Origin: Microbacterium sp.
GTDB taxonomy: Bacteria > Actinomycetota > Actinomycetes > Actinomycetales > Microbacteriaceae
Length of the DNA: 64,000 nt
Reading direction: 5' to 3'
NCBI GenBank assembly: GCA_031277945.1
Contig: JAITLK010000002.1
Location: 372,001 to 436,000, forward strand
Of the stretch, positions 9,149-16,247 are shown piece after piece. The notes beneath the pieces are model-generated. The model saw only the letters and a list, made by a program, of their open reading frames with translations. It was not told the DNA's origin and searched no databases. Each line of letters begins with the position of its first letter. Positions within the stretch are counted from its first letter, which is position 1. The position numbers were made by a program, and so were the translations under genes.

Positions 9149-9351
9149 ATGGAGCACGCATTGAAGTTCCCGCGAGCTACTCCGACGAACTGAGCGAGAT
9201 CATCGTGCCCGAGCCCACCCCACTGACCCAGAGCCCATCCACATGGGCTCGCCTCCGCTGGTGGATCATCGGCATGTCGGTTGTCGCAGTGGTGTTCTGA
9301 ACCCTGCTCCTCCTGGGCTTGTTCAAACTCGTGAGAATCGGTCCAAGCTAG
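9149..9351 (+). pseudogene. Remnant of a small single-pass membrane protein
   Basis: From ATG 9149 the frame closes after 14 codons. Shifting frame near 9160 gives a protein-like reading (DELSEIIVPEPTPLT), then WWIIGMSVVAVVF, a TGA at 9298-9300, and in the same frame TLLLLGLFKLVRIGPS up to TAG at 9349-9351. The two halves around the TGA make one plausible transmembrane helix with a basic C-terminal end. The simplest view is a small membrane-protein gene broken by one frameshift and one nonsense codon. There is no homology evidence, only composition, so confidence is limited. The rest of 8975-9548 shows nothing I can call. Confidence 0.4.
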
Positions 9352-9416
9352 AACGGGCAGGAGATTATGCGGTGCGAGAGCCTTACCCATCCGCCGATTC
9401 CCGAGCCTGCATCGTT

Positions 9417-9427
9417 ACGTGCGCGAA
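9417..9427. other. Possible distal attachment-site remnant (11-bp match to tRNA-Leu 3' end)
   Basis: ACGTGCGCGAA here is identical to 16245-16255, which covers the end of the tRNA-Leu acceptor stem and three flanking bases. Integration next to a tRNA 3' end normally duplicates such a segment at the far end of the island. Eleven bases is short and could be chance. Confidence 0.2.
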
Positions 9428-9548
9428 TGGCCAAAATGATCCCCGAGATGTCCGCGCGGAACGCCTCCCGCCAAGATCCGCTTCCTGTAGCCCGGCGCCC
9501 TCGCGCGAGGCTCACTCGAGATCCCGCGGCCGTATCACCAAGTGTGGA

Positions 9549-10037
9549 TTACCGTCGCCGTAGCTGGGCGTCGGCAAGATGAGGGAGGGTGTGGTCGGTG
9601 TCCTCGGCGTTGAGATCTGTGCCAGGTGGAACAATTTCGTCGATGCGGTCAAGGACTTCAGCGTCAAGGTTGATTTTTGTGGCGCCGAGGAGATCGTCTA
9701 GCTGTTCCGGGGTGCGCGGGCCGATCAGCACGGAGGATACAGCGGGGTGTGCGGCAGCAAACCCGAGGGCGAGGTGGGTTAGCGACATCCCTGTCTGGTC
9801 CGCGAGGGCGAGGAGTTGTTCGACAGCCTTCAACTTGCGGCGGTTTCCTTCTTTGTTGAGGTCGAACTTGTAGCTGATCATTCCGCGGAAGCCGCTCAAC
9901 TCGATGTCGTCAGCTGAGCGGAACCGTCCAGTTAACCAACCACTATTGATCGGGTTCCATGTCAGTACCCCCATGTCGAGTTGGCGCGCAGTTGATCGGA
10001 CATGCCTCTCAATCCCTCGGATAAAGATCATGGTCAA
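9549..10037 (-). pseudogene. Aldo/keto reductase, C-terminal half only
   Basis: The readable frame encodes about 162 residues that match the C-terminal half of an aldo/keto reductase (full length about 320). FIRGIERHV, GVLTWNPINSGWLTGR and the phosphate-binding region SVLIGPRTPEQLDDLL are typical of AKRs close to the Kv-beta/YdhF-like groups. The N-terminal half with the catalytic Asp-Tyr-Lys and the first barrel strands is absent upstream of 10037, where no start or ribosome site is evident (only TTG). It is a 5'-truncated, non-functional copy inside the decayed island. Confidence 0.75.
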
Positions 10038-10226
10038 AACTTCTTCATTTCTGGCCTTCCTTGCTTGGTTACATCTCGGCGGCGAGCGCCGCCCATCAAG
10101 GAATGTTCGGTCAGGGCTCTATGGTTCACGGTGTCCGGAGACTCCTGATTCCGTGGGGATGGCTCGCCCCTACGGCCGTACACGCGGGGCTTGCAGTTCT
10201 TCTTGGCCGGAGACACAGTGTGAAGC

Positions 10227-10484
10227 ATGAACAACGAGCAGGTCGGCGCAAGAATGGTCAACCCCATGTACGTGAAGGGCGAGATTGAAAACCCCATCTA
10301 CCGGGTGTATTTCGACGTCGACGGTGCTCAGTATGAGTGGCGACTGGAGTCCTGCCAGTCTGTGCACGACGCGCTGCAGTGGGCAAACCAAGACGGTCGT
10401 CCCTATTACCTCTATGTCGAGACTTACGACACCTCCGACCTCACCCTGATCCAGCTGGCAGCGCCGGGAGAGACCGGTCTGTGA
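10227..10484 (+). CDS. Small hypothetical protein (85 residues)
   Basis: I do not recognise this 85-residue acidic, soluble protein. It has alternating hydrophobic and charged residues (IYRVYFDVDGAQYEWRL) suggesting a beta-rich fold, no signal peptide and no membrane segment. The ATG is preceded by GTGTGAAGC, a weak ribosome site. It is isolated, convergent with a secreted-protein gene, and its last codons and TGA lie inside the large hairpin at 10461-10501. Natural-looking composition and the terminator at its end support it as real. Confidence 0.55.
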   Translation: MNNEQVGARMVNPMYVKGEIENPIYRVYFDVDGAQYEWRLESCQSVHDALQWANQDGRPYYLYVETYDTSDLTLIQLAAPGETGL

Positions 10485-10501
10485 CTGGCCTCTCCCGGCG
10501 C
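10461..10501. terminator. Near-perfect bidirectional hairpin between convergent genes
   Basis: GCGCCGGGAGAG at 10461-10472 pairs with CTCTCCCGGCGC at 10490-10501, and the interior continues pairing to a TGT triloop. This makes about 19 bp with one mismatch and one wobble. It contains the stop codon of the plus-strand gene and lies just before the end of the minus-strand gene at 10511. There is no clear U-tract. Confidence 0.65.
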
Positions 10502-10510
10502 CGTCCCGGG

Positions 10511-10990
10511 CTACGGGCAGGTTGCCGTGGCGCGGTTCGACCACGCTTGGTCAGTTTGGCCACCAACGGTGACCTTCGTCCACGCCGAGTAGTACTTGCT
10601 CCTATCGCAAGGGAGCTGGAACGCTGTGCCGCTTGAGTTCACCGGGATGTAGAACGTCTCAGAAGGCTTCTTGGCGGGGTCGACAACCCTGGTCTGGGTT
10701 GCGGAATAGGTGGTGACATGCGGGCCAACCAACGGGCCCGATCCAATCCATGAATCGAGCGACACCGTCTTCTTCGACATGCAAGTCACGTGAGCTTTCG
10801 CAATCACTCCACCGGCTCCGCCCGAGTAATGGGGATTGTCGACGGTGACCACACACCCATCAGCTGAGGCCATGGCGGGGGACGGGGGCTGCACCACCCC
10901 GACGGTCACCAACGCGAGAACCGCCACAAGGACCGCCGCAGCGCGGCCTCCAAAGACCCTGCCCCGAAAAGTACGCACATTTGTACTCAT
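10511..10990 (-). CDS. Secreted hypothetical protein
   Basis: A 159-residue exported protein of unknown function. The N-terminus is a Sec-type signal: Arg residues, a hydrophobic core (AAAVLVAVLALVTVGVV) and a likely cleavage after AMA. The mature part of about 115 residues has three or four cysteines (GCVVTV, HVTCMS, LPCDR, TATCP) that could form disulfides, and a beta-rich appearance. The start at 10990 (MSTNV) is preferred because AAGGAG lies 9 nt upstream; a start at 11038 would leave the signal too deep. Comparable small disulfide proteins are common in Microbacteriaceae, but I cannot name a family. Confidence 0.65.
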   Translation of the reverse strand: MSTNVRTFRGRVFGGRAAAVLVAVLALVTVGVVQPPSPAMASADGCVVTVDNPHYSGGAGGVIAKAHVTCMSKKTVSLDSWIGSGPLVGPHVTTYSATQTRVVDPAKKPSETFYIPVNSSGTAFQLPCDRSKYYSAWTKVTVGGQTDQAWSNRATATCP

Positions 10991-11148
10991 GAAATCCATC
11001 TCCTTCGATGTTCCCGCACTCTCCACGAGTGCTCTCATAGCAGCTATCTCCGGACGCCATTGATTGGTTCACGCTGCCTGTCCAGACCACTTGTTGGGGG
11101 CTCCCGGCCAGCCGCGCCAGGTTGGGGGCCGCGCGAGAAAGTAGACAT

Positions 11149-11164
11149 ACGAATATTCGTTCGT
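11149..11164. promoter_or_regulatory. SOS-box-like (LexA) site
   Basis: CGAAT-ATTC-GTTCG (11150-11163) differs in one base from the actinobacterial LexA core CGAAC-N4-GTTCG. It overlaps a perfect 12-bp palindrome ACGAATATTCGT (11149-11160). It lies 134 bp upstream of the HTH-protein gene at 11298 in an island where damage-induced mobility would make sense. This is a motif match only. Confidence 0.35.
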
Positions 11165-11297
11165 GCGACATCAGGGCCTTCTGGAAAAGTCCGCGGAATC
11201 AAGCGAACGACCATCGCCATGGCGCTGGCGTCGACCGGGTGCCGGCAGCTGCGCCGGCCGAGGCAATCCTCGAACACACATCCAGACGGAGATCCCC

Positions 11298-11800
11298 ATG
11301 CCTGTTATCCACAATCTGCCGAAATCGCCTACCCCATGCGGGGGACACTCTGAGTTGAGCTACACGAACACCGGCGGATACGCCGACATCACGGGCAGTG
11401 ACTACCTCGCAGATCGAGGGCTCGCGCCCGATCGCATCGCCGTCACTGTCCTCGCTGCGCGCCTCGCTGCGCGCCTCGCGGCGACCGCGGCCGAGGAAGC
11501 GTACTGGACGATCCGCCACCAGGCGATCGCGGAGCTGCGCCGCCAGGGGCAGAGCACGCGCGATATCGCCCGCACGCTCTCGCAGGCCGGAGCCCAGCGG
11601 AGCCAGGTGAATCGCGAGCTGCGAAAGCAACCGCTGCGCTTCGCACCCGAACCCGCCATCGACACGCTCGTCCAAGACGCATGGGCCGAGGATCCCGCGC
11701 CGCAGGTGCACCAGCTACCAGCTCGGGAGGCGACACCTACCGGGCCGCATACAGCGTCGCCCTCCGAACCGCGCTGGGGCGCATGCTCGATGACGAGTAA
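11298..11800 (+). pseudogene. Helix-turn-helix-like protein, probably frameshifted
   Basis: From ATG 11298 the protein reads well through an alanine/arginine-rich helical region and an HTH-like segment (ELRRQGQSTRDIARTLSQAG), then APEPAIDTLVQDAWAED near residue 130. After about 11700 this frame becomes unconvincing (Pro/Thr/Ser-rich, running to 11897), while another frame gives GGDTYRAAYSVALRTALG and closes with TAA at 11798-11800. The best explanation is a small indel between about 11690 and 11720. A short direct repeat encodes LAARLAAR. The function would be DNA binding, possibly a mobile-element accessory protein. If the frame is truly intact, the CDS would be 11298-11897. Confidence 0.45.
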
Positions 11801-11897
11801 CGAGGCGTCCGGGGGAGTGGACGAGGTCACCACCCAGCCGCCCGGGCTTCTTCGGCTGATGACGAAGGGGTGGTGTTCAGAGGTGGGCAGTTCATGA

Positions 11898-12104
11898 GCC
11901 CCGACCGCAACCTACCGCGCGCTCGACGCCGCTGGCATCGCCTACGAGGTGGTCGACGTGACAGAGAACGCCGCTGCGCTCGCCTACGTCACTGAGGATC
12001 TGGGGTACATGCAAGCTCCGGTCGTTGTCGTCGACGAGCACGACCACTGGTCCGGGTTCCAGCCGGACGAGATCTCCCGCATCGCGAAGGCCCTGGCCTC
12101 GTGA
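11898..12104 (+). pseudogene. nrdH: NrdH-redoxin, C-terminal remnant
   Basis: The frame after the stop at 11895-11897 encodes ATYRALDAAGIAYEVVDVTE, then ALAYVTEDLGY, QAPVVVVD and HWSGFQPDEI, which is the C-terminal four-fifths of an actinobacterial NrdH glutaredoxin-like protein. The N-terminal strand and the redox CxxC that should precede ATYRAL are missing; the bases before it are unrelated. NrdH reduces class Ib ribonucleotide reductase, so a functional copy must lie elsewhere. Here it is a truncated fragment inside the island. Confidence 0.75.
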
Positions 12105-12127
12105 ACGTGCCGGGGGAGACTGGGGAC

Positions 12128-12526
12128 ATGCACACCGACAGCACCCCACACGCCGGCATCGAAGCTCACGTGGCCCCGGCGGGCGATGGGACATGGATCA
12201 TCCGTATCCCGGCCCTCGACGTGACCGGCGCCGCAACCACGTACACCGGTGCCACCCGCACAGCACGCACACTCGCCGCCGCGCACCTCGAGGCCGCATC
12301 TGCCGACGTCGACGTGACAGTGATCGTCGATGCCCCCGACACGATTACCCGGATGATCCGCGAGAGTGCCGACGCCGAGATCCGCGGACGCCAGCACCTC
12401 GGCCATGCAGCTGCACACCGTCGGGCGGCCGCGCACACCCTCTACGGGTCTGGTTACCCGCTCGAAGCGATCGGCGCGATCATGGGCGTCACCGCCCCAC
12501 GCGTGAAGAAGTACCTCGACACCTAG
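12128..12526 (+). CDS. HicB-like / helix-turn-helix small protein
   Basis: A 132-residue protein. The first 70 residues (GDGTWIIRIPALDVTGAATT) resemble the HicB-type antitoxin fold, and the C-terminal part (GYPLEAIGAIMGVTAPRVKK) looks like a DNA-binding helix-turn-helix. No HicA-like partner is adjacent, so a toxin-antitoxin role is not supported. ATG 12128 is preferred to GTG 12101 because GGGGGAG lies about 10 nt upstream. Such orphan proteins are common in mobile islands of Microbacteriaceae. Function is unassigned; the HTH reading is moderate. Confidence 0.6.
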   Translation: MHTDSTPHAGIEAHVAPAGDGTWIIRIPALDVTGAATTYTGATRTARTLAAAHLEAASADVDVTVIVDAPDTITRMIRESADAEIRGRQHLGHAAAHRRAAAHTLYGSGYPLEAIGAIMGVTAPRVKKYLDT

Positions 12527-12604
12527 GAGTAGTCATGACTGAGACGGAGCGGGAGGGATAGCTCAGAGTCCACCGCTTCCTACCCGCGATGAGAAGATGG
12601 CTTC

Positions 12605-12844
12605 ATGATGGCCAAAATTCCGATTCGGGGAGCCTCGCGGCGCCCGTTAGTGATCATTGTCGGCGTGATTCTCATAATCATCTCAGCCGTGATCATCACT
12701 TTCGCAAGCTTCCTGACACTGATGATCAGGGGTTTCGGAGATGCAACCGGGGAATATACAATGATTGCGGTGGGCTCCGCTTTGGTCAGCCTGGCCCTGG
12801 GGATTTGCGGTATCTACATACTCATGCATTTGCCCCCGAAATAG
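12605..12844 (+). CDS. Small two-helix membrane protein
   Basis: A 79-residue protein with a basic N-terminus and two strongly hydrophobic helices (LVIIVGVILIIISAVIITFA and an IAVGSALVSLALGICGIYIL segment), predicted to be embedded in the cytoplasmic membrane. The local sequence is visibly more AT-rich than its surroundings, in keeping with transfer. Two adjacent ATG codons (12605, 12608) could each serve as start. No family recognised. Confidence 0.5.
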   Translation: MMAKIPIRGASRRPLVIIVGVILIIISAVIITFASFLTLMIRGFGDATGEYTMIAVGSALVSLALGICGIYILMHLPPK

Positions 12845-13139
12845 CGACGGCCAGGCGAAACGTATATGCCGGCGACGTCGCCCAAGCAGACGTATTCATA
12901 GGACACTAAGCGATGCGACAAGCGAGAAAGTTTCCGTCGCAGTTCACGGGCTCTGACATGCCGGCCCCCGGGCAGCGGCATCGACAGCATCCTGGCCTCC
13001 ATCTCGACCTGGTGCTCGGCACGAGTAGCGGTCGCGGAGGAGGGGGCGCGCCCTGGGAGCGAACAAGGAAATGACTCTTAGACTGGATAAGTGGCATATC
13101 GCTCCGAGGACTATTCCTCCGTCGGCTGGGGTGTTTCCC
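12845..13139. other. Intergenic stretch without recognisable gene
   Basis: About 295 bp of lower-GC sequence between the small membrane protein and the MFS gene. Short frames on both strands lack ribosome sites and protein-like composition. I see no repeat or RNA structure in it. The MFS promoter begins at its right edge. Confidence 0.5.
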
Positions 13140-13151
13140 TAAGCTGAAGGT

Positions 13152-14456
13152 ATGCGCGAAGATGCTGATCAGGCCGGTACCGGCGATGGAGACCGTGTGA
13201 AGGAGGCCTTGCGCATCCCGGCGTTCAGGCTCTTCTGGACCGCCACAACGATTCGCGCCTTCGCTGGCTCGATTGCGGGAGTTGCGTTTCAAGTCCTGAT
13301 CGTCACCGTCGTTGCGGCCACACCGTTTCAGATCGGCGTGCTGAACGCTCTTAGCGTCGTTCCGTACTTGTTCCTAGGTCTGATCGTTGGCGCCCTGATG
13401 GATCGCTGGAAGCGTCAACGAACTTTGGTGCTCACGAGTATTGGGCGTGCGGTCGTTCTCGCCGCTATTCCCGTGTTGCTTCTGCTCGAGGCGCTCACCT
13501 TTTGGTCACTCGCTGTCGTGATGCTTGCTCTCGGGGTCTTGACGCTCTTCTCGGATTCCGCATCGCAACCTCTCCTCCCTCATCTCGTTCCGCGGTCGTC
13601 ACTGGTCTCAGCGAATGCGCGACTCGGGCAGAGTGAGACCGTGGCTGGTACGGCCGGCCCTGCCCTCGGTGGCGCACTGTTCAACGTGCTCGGCGCTCCG
13701 CTGCTCTTCGTGTTCGAGGCTGCGGCTCAGGCGGTTTCGGCAGTGCTGCAGTCGCGGATCTCGGTTATTGAAACCGTACCTCCGCCGCGCCCGCAAGGAC
13801 ACCACATCGGTCACGATATCGCGGAGGGAATGCGCTTCACCTATCGCCACAGAACGTTGCGACCACTCGCGCTCTCCGTGCACGTCTGGTTCCTGGGCAA
13901 TAGCATCGTCGCAACTTTATTCGCAGTTTTCGTCCTTCGAGAGTTACAGCTGCCGGCATGGGCTTTCGGCATTACGCTCGCATTCGGCGGTGTCGGCGGA
14001 TTCCTTGGGGCTGTCGTCGCTCCGGGTATCGGCGCGCGTATCGGCGCTGGGCGGGCGATTCTCCTCGGTCGGGCACTGATCATCCCCCCGTGGGCGCTCC
14101 TCGCGCTGGCGCCAATCGGTCCGGACAGCAGCCTCACTCTGCTGTTGACTCTCATCTCTATTGCGCAGTTTCTATATGGGCTCTCGATGGGAATTGAAGA
14201 CGCCAACGACATCGCCTACCGTCAAGCAGCTGCTCCAGATGCGATTCAAGGGCGCATGAACGCGACCATTCGCACCATAAACCGCGTCATCTTCTTCTTC
14301 GGCGCCCTCGTCGCGGGCGGTCTCGCTACGTGGCTCGGATATCCGCTCAGCCTCGGGCTCGCCGCGGGAATCTTCATGGTGGGAGCTCTGATCGTCGCGT
14401 TCTCACCGCTACGCGTCGCGCGCCACGAAGACACCACGCACGCGCAGATGACTTGA
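13152..14456 (+). CDS. MFS transporter, probable drug/metabolite exporter
   Basis: A 434-residue major-facilitator protein with about twelve hydrophobic segments. The loop after helix 2 reads GALMDRWKRQRTL, matching the MFS motif A (GxLaDrxGrr). The architecture resembles enterobactin/macrolide-type exporters of the EntS/MefA group, but the substrate cannot be inferred. TAAGCT at 13140-13145 lies exactly 6 nt before ATG 13152, indicating a leaderless transcript. The gene has lower GC than the core and lies inside the tRNA-flanked island, so it was probably acquired; it is the largest intact gene there. Confidence 0.85.
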   Translation: MREDADQAGTGDGDRVKEALRIPAFRLFWTATTIRAFAGSIAGVAFQVLIVTVVAATPFQIGVLNALSVVPYLFLGLIVGALMDRWKRQRTLVLTSIGRAVVLAAIPVLLLLEALTFWSLAVVMLALGVLTLFSDSASQPLLPHLVPRSSLVSANARLGQSETVAGTAGPALGGALFNVLGAPLLFVFEAAAQAVSAVLQSRISVIETVPPPRPQGHHIGHDIAEGMRFTYRHRTLRPLALSVHVWFLGNSIVATLFAVFVLRELQLPAWAFGITLAFGGVGGFLGAVVAPGIGARIGAGRAILLGRALIIPPWALLALAPIGPDSSLTLLLTLISIAQFLYGLSMGIEDANDIAYRQAAAPDAIQGRMNATIRTINRVIFFFGALVAGGLATWLGYPLSLGLAAGIFMVGALIVAFSPLRVARHEDTTHAQMT

Positions 14457-14555
14457 GGGGCGTGCGCGGCCTCCGGTGCGCGGCGCACTCGATATGACGC
14501 CGGCGGTCGGTCGCGCGGGAGTCAGGTCGCTGACTGCGGAGTCTGGCGTCACACC

Positions 14556-14885
14556 TCAAACTGGATGCTGCTTGGTGGCGGGGTAACTGCCCAGGATGTT
14601 GCCGCTTCGGGCGGCGTGGGCCGCCATAATCTGCGTCGAGTATCCGAGCAGTGCGCCAAGGGTGATTGCCCCGGATTGAACCTCGTCAACGTCTCGGTCA
14701 AGTTCAGCCGCGGCGACTTCAGCGCCGAGGCGCAGCAGCGCACTCTGAAAGTCCTTGGCGCTCGTCCGAGATCCGAAAGTGCGGGAGTGCGCCTACCCGG
14801 TGGCGCCGCGGTAGCGCACGTCGAAGACGATCTCCCCTCCAGCGAGAGCGCGCTCGCGGATCGTCGACTTGGTGACGTTGTTCAT
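14556..14885 (-). pseudogene. Tyrosine-recombinase N-terminal remnant with in-frame TAG
   Basis: From ATG 14885 on the minus strand the frame gives STIRERALAGGEIVFDVRYR then GATG, a TAG at 14795-14793, and in the same frame AHSRTFGSRTSAKDFQSALL and further to TGA at 14558-14556. The pattern (basic start, E/D-x-V-R-Y-R, then a T-F-x-S/T-x-x-A-x-x-F element) is that of the N-terminal arm-binding domain of phage-type integrases. The core-binding and catalytic R-H-R-Y regions are absent. The 3' portion (DVDEVQSGAITLGALL) does not look integrase-like and may come from a junction. The flanks 14457-14555 and 14886-15046 show nothing I can call. Confidence 0.45.
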
Positions 14886-15046
14886 GATGCTCCAAAAGAT
14901 TCTTGGGTGACAGCGTCGCATCAATGAGCGCTGGGCTCATGCGAGGGCCTACGGCACCTACGCGCCAACTACGCAGTCCCAACCCGGGAACTGCCACGAC
15001 GTGTGGATGATGCGCAACTCAGCTCCCTCAAACTCCTCCGCGGCGC

Positions 15047-15331
15047 CTACTGCGGAGACTTGGTCAGTGGAGATTTCTCGTTGAGAATCCGCTGAAGTGT
15101 GGCCTGCTGCCCGCGCGAGAGTTGCTCAGTCGGGGTGTGGTCAATCACCAGCGCCCACCACAACGTCGATTCAATACCGCAGTTCTTGCAGGTTCGCGGC
15201 AAGATAGTGCCGAATCGACCGATGGTTGGCGGGTAGTCCCACCCCTCCTGGAACGCTTCGTCCGGCGTGAGGAGCGCCTGCTTCCCGCAGGACTCACACA
15301 GGTGGAGAAACGCCTCATATGCGCGATTCAT
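15047..15331 (-). CDS. Small putative zinc-binding protein
   Basis: A 94-residue protein with two CxxC pairs, LCESCGK near residue 12 and TCKNCGI near residue 48, spaced as in small zinc-ribbon or zinc-finger proteins. Between them lies an acidic and aromatic stretch (EAFQEGWDYPPTIG). There is no signal peptide. CGGAGG lies about 17 nt and TGGAG about 5 nt before the ATG. It resembles small phage/plasmid-type zinc proteins, but no named family is recognised. It is intact within an otherwise decayed island. Confidence 0.6.
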   Translation of the reverse strand: MNRAYEAFLHLCESCGKQALLTPDEAFQEGWDYPPTIGRFGTILPRTCKNCGIESTLWWALVIDHTPTEQLSRGQQATLQRILNEKSPLTKSPQ

Positions 15332-15608
15332 GGTGCTCCATTCGTGCCTCCGGCGTCAGCCGCCCGCGTGCCCGACAGCAGCGGGTGCTTTGCACGTTAG
15401 AAGAAGCGCCCAGCTGAGCGACGAAGAAGCTTCAAGCAGCCCGGAGGCACGTAGTTCCGGGCTCGCCACACGTCGTATTCCCGGTGTCCTTGACGCGGGC
15501 TCCTGAGCGGTCCTCAGCCGAGCCCCAAGCAGCCACGTGTCTCCCCTCAGGCTGCTCCCGCGTCCATGCGTTGCGAAAGCACAGCCGAGCGCCCGCGCAA
15601 GGAGAACC

Positions 15609-16052
15609 ATGAACACTTCTCCTTCATCATCGACGCGGTGGTGGTCAAGATTCCACAAGCTTCAAGAGCTGTGCGTGAAGCTGAACCGATTTCCATCTCG
15701 GCGCGACTTCCGCTCGTAGTCAAGCCCACGCGAGAGCCTGGAATCCTGGATATGGCGCCAACGCAGAGCACATCTCACGGAGGCACAGACCGAGGCCTTG
15801 GCATCCCTTCACGGCTTTGATTGGGCCCCCAGAGAGACTCACTGGGACCAGGTGCTCGCACAGTACAAGAATTTCGTCGCCTCGCACGGCAGGACACCGC
15901 GGTTCAGGGCTCCATCCCAAGAGGAGCGAGCACTCGCCGATTGGTTCGCGCGTCAACGGCGCTTGATGAGGAGCGGCCAGTTGGCGCATAGACGAGTGAT
16001 GGAACTCCGCGCACTCGCACAAACGCCACTCACGGACACCCACGAACAGTGA
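15609..16052 (+). pseudogene. Tandem helicase-associated (HA) domain protein interrupted by in-frame TAG
   Basis: A strong AAGGAG sits 4 nt before ATG 15609. The frame reads RWWSRFHKLQELCVKLNRFP, then a TAG at 15717-15719 (codon 37), then without frame change ESWIWRQRRAHLTEAQTEAL, LHGFDW, WDQVLAQYKNF and ALADWFARQRRLMRSGQL to TGA at 16050-16052. The W-x-L / P / L-x-x-W-x-x-x-QR spacing is that of the helicase-associated domain found at the ends of phage and plasmid helicases. One and a half to two tandem copies are present, with the TAG inside the first. A downstream TTG at 15798 could in principle initiate the second domain alone. Confidence 0.6.
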
Positions 16053-16183
16053 CCGCCGCAAAACGTGCAGACTCTTCACTCACCCAGGCGAGAGCTCCCA
16101 GACCTGAGGAACCGACCACCGCTAGAGACGTTTCAGCACGCACAACGACCGTTCGTGCGTGCCATCTGCCACACGCAAAACAT

Positions 16184-16241
16184 GCCAACAAAAACAAAAG
16201 AGCCCCGGAACTCCTGGTCAGACCAGATGCTTCCGGGGCTC
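16184..16241 (-). terminator. Intrinsic terminator of tRNA-Leu
   Basis: On the minus strand GAGCCCCGGAA (16241-16231) pairs perfectly with TTCCGGGGCTC (16210-16200) across a 20-nt loop and is followed by a T-rich run TTTTGTTTTTG. It is a canonical Rho-independent terminator a few bases downstream of the tRNA 3' end. Confidence 0.9.
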
Positions 16242-16247
16242 ATCACG

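Noticed and set aside
11451..11475. Short direct repeat (ctcgctgcgcgc twice) as a tandem-repeat or attachment element
   Set aside because: It simply encodes the repeated LAAR of a helical segment and has only two copies.
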